Positions 58,237 to 64,000 of a stretch of 64,000 bases of DNA are shown here, piece after piece (within the stretch, counting starts at the first letter, position 1; each line of letters begins with the position of its first letter). This stretch comes from Cordilura impudica. Taxonomy: Eukaryota; Arthropoda; Insecta; Diptera; Scathophagidae. The position numbers and the translations under genes are program-made. Under the pieces are notes generated by a model. The model was given only the letters and a program-made list of their open reading frames with translations. It was not told the origin of the DNA and made no database searches. The DNA lies in contig OY821521.1 in assembly GCA_963682025.1 (NCBI GenBank), positions 57,879,408 through 57,943,407 on the forward strand, written 5' to 3'.

Positions 58237-58607
58237 TCGTATATATTAAAAGAATTTATGAATAAACTTTGCATTCAAGATTTTTTTCAATATTTTTATT
58301 CTTTCAAACCTCTATAACTAGAGTTCTAATTAACGTAGGCCTAAGAACACTCAGTGGATCAAGCTCCTTCTTTTGAGCTATTAACTGCTTAAATTCCTTG
58401 GGTTTGAGGAAAGTTATGCGTGGAGAATCAACTTTGCTTTTACTGTACGTTGACTTCTCTTGACAAAATTTGGTATTACTGTACGTTAACTTCTCTTGGC
58501 ATATTTTGGCATTACTGTACGTTAACTTTTCTTGGCAAATTTTGGTACTATATTATAAAAATTAATATAATATAATATAATGCTGCGGAGCAGCAGGGGT
58601 CCTCTAG
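58237..58607 (+). mobile_element. Helitron of a second family
   Basis: Probable 5' end TCGTATATATTAAAAGAATT after A. The 3' end has the hairpin GCTGC-GGA-GCAGC at 58582-58594, a 9-base spacer AGGGGTCCT, and CTAG before T, all as expected for Helitrons. The interior holds three 36-base tandem repeats (ACTGTACGTTAACTTCTCTT and variants) and a minus-strand open segment. No Rep or helicase sequence is present. Confidence 0.78.
58304..58552 (-). other. 82-codon open segment inside a Helitron, possible captured exon
   Basis: On the minus strand an uninterrupted frame without Met reads two copies of KICQEKLTYSN-like and one TKFCQEKSTYSK (a 12-residue repeat), then KVDSPRITFLKPKEFKQLIA and QKKELDPLSVLRPTLIRTLV. 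It stops at TGA 58304-58306. Composition is less AT-biased than the surroundings. The protein resembles nothing I recognise. Helitrons are known to capture host gene fragments, so capture is a reasonable guess; chance is the alternative. Confidence 0.4.
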
Positions 58608-59376
58608 TTAATTATTATTAAAAAGGTATAATGGTAAAATAAGAAAACATTTTTATAAAATTGTTTCAAAAAAAAATTATTTTTTCTAATTTTAATTTTA
58701 TTCCTTATTTTATTGTCCGCCTCATTTTCTGGATTAGATTTCATTTAACAATAATTATAATTCATTTGAAAATATATAACATAACTCACAACAGTTTAAA
58801 TTTTCGCGCCTTCTATAATTTATAATTTATAATTAAAAAAAAAAATAACTTTTTATTTTTCTCTCGGGTTTTGGCGTCCTTCACAGTTTAGCGCTCTAGG
58901 CCACCGCCTAGTTCGCCTATATGGTAGAGTCACACTGTACATATATACCTGTAATTTTAGAATAAAAGAAATGATGAAGATCAAATGTGTAAATATCGGA
59001 TCAATTTTCATTTTAGTACTCCTTGTTTCACAAATTAATCGAACAGTGAAAACATAATTAATACAAAAGGAAGAAAGCATTAAAAAACAAGGAATTTGGT
59101 ATTGTTGTGATCAAATAAAAGTAAATTTATTCTAAAAAGTGATTTTATTTGAATGCATGATCCATATGGATGGGACAGTGATGCTAATTGTTATCTATGA
59201 AAATTAAAAATCATAAGTAAGATAAACACACGGAAGTAACAAATTTTATTATTAATTTGTAGGAAAAATACTACAAACTAATCAATATTACCCAAATTGT
59301 TTTCAGTTTAATAAAATAAAATAAAATAAAAATAAATATTATACCTTCAACAAGAGAACGTAATTAACAATATTTA
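58608..59376. other. Unassigned AT-rich DNA
   Basis: No recognised gene. The minus-strand frame at 58853-59080 is unlike any family. A short AATAAAATAAAATAAAATAA run lies near 59311. Confidence 0.45.
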
Positions 59377-59752
59377 CTAGCAGATTCCAGCGCTCAAAAT
59401 TCGAGTGCAATTTCTAGGAAATTTTATTTCTCAACTTAGCCAATTCACAAACCAACACTTTTTTCGTATATTATTATTGTAAATGAAGTTAACAAACTCA
59501 TTAACAAACACATTAACAAATTTTATAAACACACTCATAGCATACATATAATTTTTTTATTTTATGTATGTGTTAGTAGCAACATTAAAAACAATTTATT
59601 CAAAATAAAAGAAAAATAAAAAAAAATCTGTAAATGTGATTACAACTAAAAAGAAATACCTTTCAAATAATATATGCTTGGTTTAAATTGGGATAAAACA
59701 GTAGAACAAAACATCTGGAATAAGGAATCACCTAGCCATTTAATATTATAGA
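59377..59752 (-). mobile_element. Non-autonomous Helitron, full length
   Basis: The minus-strand 5' end is TCTATAATATTAAATGGC; the 3' end is hairpin (CTCGAATTTTGAG, one mismatch), spacer, CTAG. Non-coding. Confidence 0.85.
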
Positions 59753-60783
59753 TTCGGACCGGACTTTATTTCGCTCATTAAAAAGGAACCATTTTAAAAA
59801 AGACCTTTGTTAAAGTACTTCATCGAAAATGAATTCTTTTCGTTGAATTTAAGCTCATAAATATCGCTACACATCTGCCTTACCATAGTGAATACCCCTA
59901 ATACGAATCACTGCTCAAGTAGTTACAAAACATGAAATTTATACATTATTTTATTTACATTAGATGTTCTCTATATAATTTCTTTAGTTTGCTGTCAAAA
60001 AAAAAAAGAAAAAAAAAGCAACAAAATAAAACAAAACCAGGTAGAGCAGACCAATGGCTAATGCACTTTTTGGGTTTTTATTTTATTTGTTAGCACACGA
60101 CGTTTAAAGGCATTTAGCATCCAACACCTTGATTTTGTAGAAAGTGCGACGACCAACACCAACCAACTAAACAACCAGCCAGGCAACCAATGTGTAATTT
60201 GGACCATTAGTGCAACAACAAATGTTTATTTAAGAATATTAATGCTACAAACAATACAAATGGGAATAATGTTGTGTACTTTTTCAAGTACATTTTGTAT
60301 AATTATTTATATTGCTCGAAAAACAAATATTTACAACAAGATAACAGAAGTGTAATGCCAACAAGATTTATGGCTGCTATTAAAGGTAATTTTCTTTTAA
60401 AAGAAACTGAAATGTATCTTGTTATTCAATCATTCATAGAATCCATCCATCAATGAAATAGGGCAAGCTGGGCAATTTATCATTCAATTTTAGAAAAATT
60501 AAAAAAAAAACAAAGGAAAAAGAAAGTTATTTGGTCTAGGCGGCTAAAAGATACCCTGCTAACTGGAAATGAATCTCAGGCTCGCAAAATTGTCAGATCT
60601 GAACCACATCAGGAGGAAAAAAGTAAACGGAAACCAAATTTCATATATCTTGGATCATATCAATATTGGACAACATTTATAATATGGAAAATTGTTATTT
60701 ACATATTCTTGAAATTAATACAAATTCATTTTGAGTTAAATATATATACCGTTCATAACTTTAGAGAGATTAAAATAAATTAC
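59753..60783. other. Unassigned AT-rich DNA
   Basis: No recognised gene or shared repeat. The frame at 60274-60456 is short and unlike any family. Confidence 0.45.
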
Positions 60784-61278
60784 CAGAGCCCAGCAATGCA
60801 AATTCTAGGAAATTTTATTTTTTCGTAAAATTTTTTCTTTCTTTTTTAATCTATAATTATCAAAAAAAAAAAGAATATGAGTACTTAAATTAAATTCATT
60901 AGATTGTGAATTTTTATATAAAATTCATTAAATTCCATTATAAATATTTTTTGAACACATAGAAGATATATAAATCGATTTGTTAATAAATAATTTTATA
61001 AGAGCCTAAAGGTATGCAATGTTAGCCAATTCACAAGTCAACACAATGCAAACACATTAACAAATTTAATAAACACACACATACAGCATAGTATAATTTT
61101 ATATGTTTTACGTCTGTATTAGTAGCAGCTTTAAATAATTATTACTCTAAATAAAATGTACCAGATGGTGCACATCTGCAAAAAAATAACTTTCGAACGG
61201 TATTTTTTTTTTGTTAAAATTCTAACTAAAAGCGTAGATGAGGTCACAGGAAATCGACTTGCTTATAAATAGTATAGG
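60784..61278 (-). mobile_element. Diverged Helitron copy with internal extra sequence
   Basis: Recognised by CAGAGCCCAGCAATGCAAAT with TTCTAGGAAATTTTATTTT at the left, ACACATTAACAAATTTAATA in the middle, and GGTCACAGGAAATCGACTTG near the right. It carries about 150 bases of AT-rich sequence not in other copies. The terminal CTAG and TC are lost. Confidence 0.65.
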
Positions 61279-61539
61279 TATCGCCAGGCTGTGAGGTGCA
61301 ATTGTCCTACAATAATAATTTCTTAGTTCAATAGCAATTTGTAGCCATTCTAATAAAATCATCTTTTCAGTACTTTCAAAGTATCAAATTCGCTGCATGT
61401 GGTTGCAAATAACTGCCAAAGATATCATTATAAAGTCCCTAGTTAAGTAGTTATAAGGCGCCAAAATCATCCATTGCAAAATGATGAAAACAGTTTTTAA
61501 AACAAGCAACATTTTGAAGTACTTTCTTAAGAAAATTAA

Positions 61540-62920
61540 CTTTATTAAGAAGAGGTAGTGTTTGATGAAAAGGTATTACATAAGAAAAATACATTTTCGG
61601 AAAAGGCCGCTTTTAAGAAAAGGCTAGTTTTAAAAAAGGTACTTTTTTAAAATTTACTTTCTTATAAAACGTAAATTTTTATAAAATGTACTTTTTAAAG
61701 AAAAGGTAATTTATAAAAAAATTACTTTTTAAACAAAAAATAGTTGTTTATAAAAGATACTATTTTATAAAAGGTACTTTGTTTATAAAAGGTACTTTTT
61801 TTTTAAGAAAAGGCACTTTTTTATAAAAGGTAATTTTTTTTATAAAATATAGTTTTTTATAAAAGGTACTTTTTCATAAAAGGTACTTTTTATAAAAGGT
61901 ACTTTTTTATAAAAGGTACTTTTTTATAAAAGGTACTTTTTTATAAAAGGTACTTTTTTATAAAAGGTACTTTTTTATAAAAGGAATTTTTTTATAAAAA
62001 AATACTTTTTTATAAAAGGTACTTTTTTATAAAAGGTAATTTTTTATAAAAGGTACTTTTTTATAAAAGGTACTTTTTTATAAAAGGTACTTTTTTATAA
62101 AAGGTACTCTTTTATAAAAGGTATTTTTTTTGTGAAAGGTACTTTTTTATGAAGGGCAGTTTTTTTTATAAAATGTGCTTTTTTTAAAAGGTATTTTTTT
62201 TTATAAAAGATACTTATTATAAAATGTACTTTTTTAAAAAAGGTACTTTTTTATAAAATGTACTTTTTATAAAAGGTACATTTTAAAGAAGAGCTAAATT
62301 TTTGAAGAAAAATTAAAACTTAAACAAGTACTTTTTAAAGAAAGGGTACTTTTTTAAAAAAGGAACCTTTTATCAAAAAGGGTATTTTTAAAGAAAGGGT
62401 ACTTTTTTAAGAAAAGGTACTTCCTTTATAAAATGTATCTTTTATATAAAAGGTACATTTTATAAAAAAGGCAAATTTTTGAAGAAAAATTAAATCTTAA
62501 ACTAGAAGTTTTTAAAGAAAGGGTCCATTTTTAAAAAAGAGCACTTTTTTAAATAAGGGAACTTTTTTAAAAAAATGAACTTTTTTAAGAAAAGTTACTT
62601 TTACAAAATGTACTTTTCGAAAAAAATGTACTTATTAAAAAGAAGGTACTCTTTAAAGCAGGTGTACATTTGAAAGAAAATGTACTTTTTAAACAGGTAC
62701 TCTTTCCGGCTATGACACTTTTTAAAGGTTAGGTACTTTTTAAAGAAAAGTAACTATTTTATTCAAAGAATTTTTTTACCAAAGGAACTCTTTAAAGAAA
62801 AAGTACTTTTCAAAGAAAATTTTTCATAAAACGTAATTTTTTCTAAAACCGACTTTTTTAAGAAAAGTTAATTTTTAATGATATGGTACTTTTTTTTATA
62901 AATGGTACTTTTTTTATAAA
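61540..62920. repeat. GGTAC minisatellite, second array
   Basis: Units of AAAAGGTACTTTTTTAT, most regular between 61860 and 62110 (period 17) and decayed at both sides. It lacks the GGTGCAAGC marker of the array at 41.3-43.7 kb, so the two arrays expanded separately from a common unit. Confidence 0.92.
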
Positions 62921-63124
62921 AATGGTCATGGAAAATTCCGACCCAAAGGTGCATAGGTGCCAGCAAAGCCATGAAGGTTATTTGCTCGATATGTTGTTCC
63001 ATAATAACCCTATCCTGTGTAATTTATGATTCGATAAAAAGATGTAGGAAAAATAACTGTGTCTTCTGTTTTATTGAAATCTTGCTTGAACTATTGGACA
63101 CCCTTTAATACCACGTACATATGT

Positions 63125-63945
63125 ACATAAATACCAGAGTTCAGAAAAAAACACACACTGAATAAAAAACTCGTACATATATGTAAACAAACATAACTTA
63201 GACCAACACACACATATTTTTATTTTCATATCAATTATGTTTGTTTTTAAATTTTCTTCGGTGCCCAACACAACCACGACTGTGTTCGTTTTAATATTTC
63301 GTTATTTACACGAACATTTTTCTATCACATACTTTTTTTTTCAATCACACATAAAGCACACATTTTTGAGTGTTGCTTTATTTGAAGTTGATGTTCTGGT
63401 ACGTGTAGTGAAAAAAAACACAGAACATGTAAAATAAACAGGTTCGAGTTCAGTTATATTTTAACTCGTGTTGTGGCTCGTGTAGTAAGAAAAAACACAA
63501 CATGTACAATAAACAGGTTCGAGTTCAGTTATATTTTAAACACGACTTAAAATATAACTGAACTCGAACCTGTTTACTGTACATGTTCTGTTGTTTCTTA
63601 CTACACGAGCCACAACACGACTTAAAATATAACTGAACTCGAACCTGTTTATTTTACATGTTCTGTGTTTTTTTTCACTACACGTACCAGAACATCAACT
63701 TCAAATAAAGCAACACTCAAAAATGTGTGCTTTATGTGTGATTGAAGCAAAAAGTATGTGATACAAAAATGTTCGTGTAAATAACGAAATATTAAAACGA
63801 ACACAGTCATGGTTGTGTTGGGTACCGTAGAAAATTTTGAAACGCACATAATTGATATGAAAATAAAGATATGTGTTGGCTGCTTTTGAACAGAACATTG
63901 TGTGTTTCGTGTGTGTATTTTCTGAACCTTGATAAATACACAGAA
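63125..63945. repeat. Long palindrome, arms of about 340-400 bases
   Basis: 63203-63540 is the reverse complement of 63547-63879 with few mismatches. The centre is about six bases (ACACGAC) between GTTCAGTTATATTTTAA and TTAAAATATAACTGAAC. Weaker pairing continues outward to about 63125 and 63945 (GTTCAGAAAAAAACACACAC against its partner). Each arm contains its own direct repeat of CAGGTTCGAGTTCAGTTATA. The frames at 63237-63437 and 63649-63849 are the same sequence read from each arm. Confidence 0.9.
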
Positions 63946-64000
63946 ATAACTTTATAGTTCCACAAATATATTTTGATTATGGAAACATACACTACAAGTT

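Overview
The window is AT-rich eukaryotic DNA with no recognisable intact host gene. Its repeats point to a dipteran insect, probably a calyptrate fly. The main reason is many copies of a mini-me-like repeat carrying the dipteran (GTCY)n and TA-rich proto-microsatellites. Tc1/mariner, RTE-like, Penelope-like, hAT and Helitron relics also fit. The species call is inference. Most open reading frames here are chance frames in satellites or remains of transposases and reverse transcriptases.

Layout. 1-6.8 kb: two arrays of a 21-bp satellite with a 1.25-kb higher-order repeat and a shared 3' flank. 6.8-11.3 kb: a mini-me-like relic, a mariner relic, a Helitron and unassigned DNA. 11.4-17.5 kb: a large inverted duplication (arms about 0.96 kb) around (AAAAT)n arrays and two tRNA-related SINE-like units. 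18-25.3 kb: a mini-me copy, a mariner relic, an RTE-like LINE, a zinc-ribbon fragment and a second mariner-type relic. 25.7-38 kb: a tandem segmental duplication whose copies carry different insertions (Helitrons, hAT, MITEs, Tc1), so each copy serves as the other's empty-site control. A pair of tandem mini-me elements lies at the junction. 39-41 kb: a hairpin and a Helitron.

41.3-56.9 kb: an old block of a GGTAC/TTTTATAAAA minisatellite, broken by a mariner relic (itself split by a mini-me), a LINE 3' end, a nest of mini-me and Penelope-like elements with two hammerhead-ribozyme-like motifs, and a 3.2-kb inverted-repeat DNA transposon. 57-61.3 kb: a MITE with an 8-bp target duplication, four Helitrons of the main family and one of a second family that carries an 82-codon open segment. 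61.5-62.9 kb: a second GGTAC minisatellite array. 63.1-63.95 kb: a near-perfect palindrome of about 0.8 kb.

The parts relate to each other as layers of insertion rather than as a pathway. The best candidates for follow-up are the Penelope/hammerhead nest (49.3-52.1 kb), the Helitron with a possible captured coding segment (58.2-58.6 kb), the palindrome at 63.5 kb and the inverted-repeat transposon at 53-56 kb. All boundaries were read by eye.
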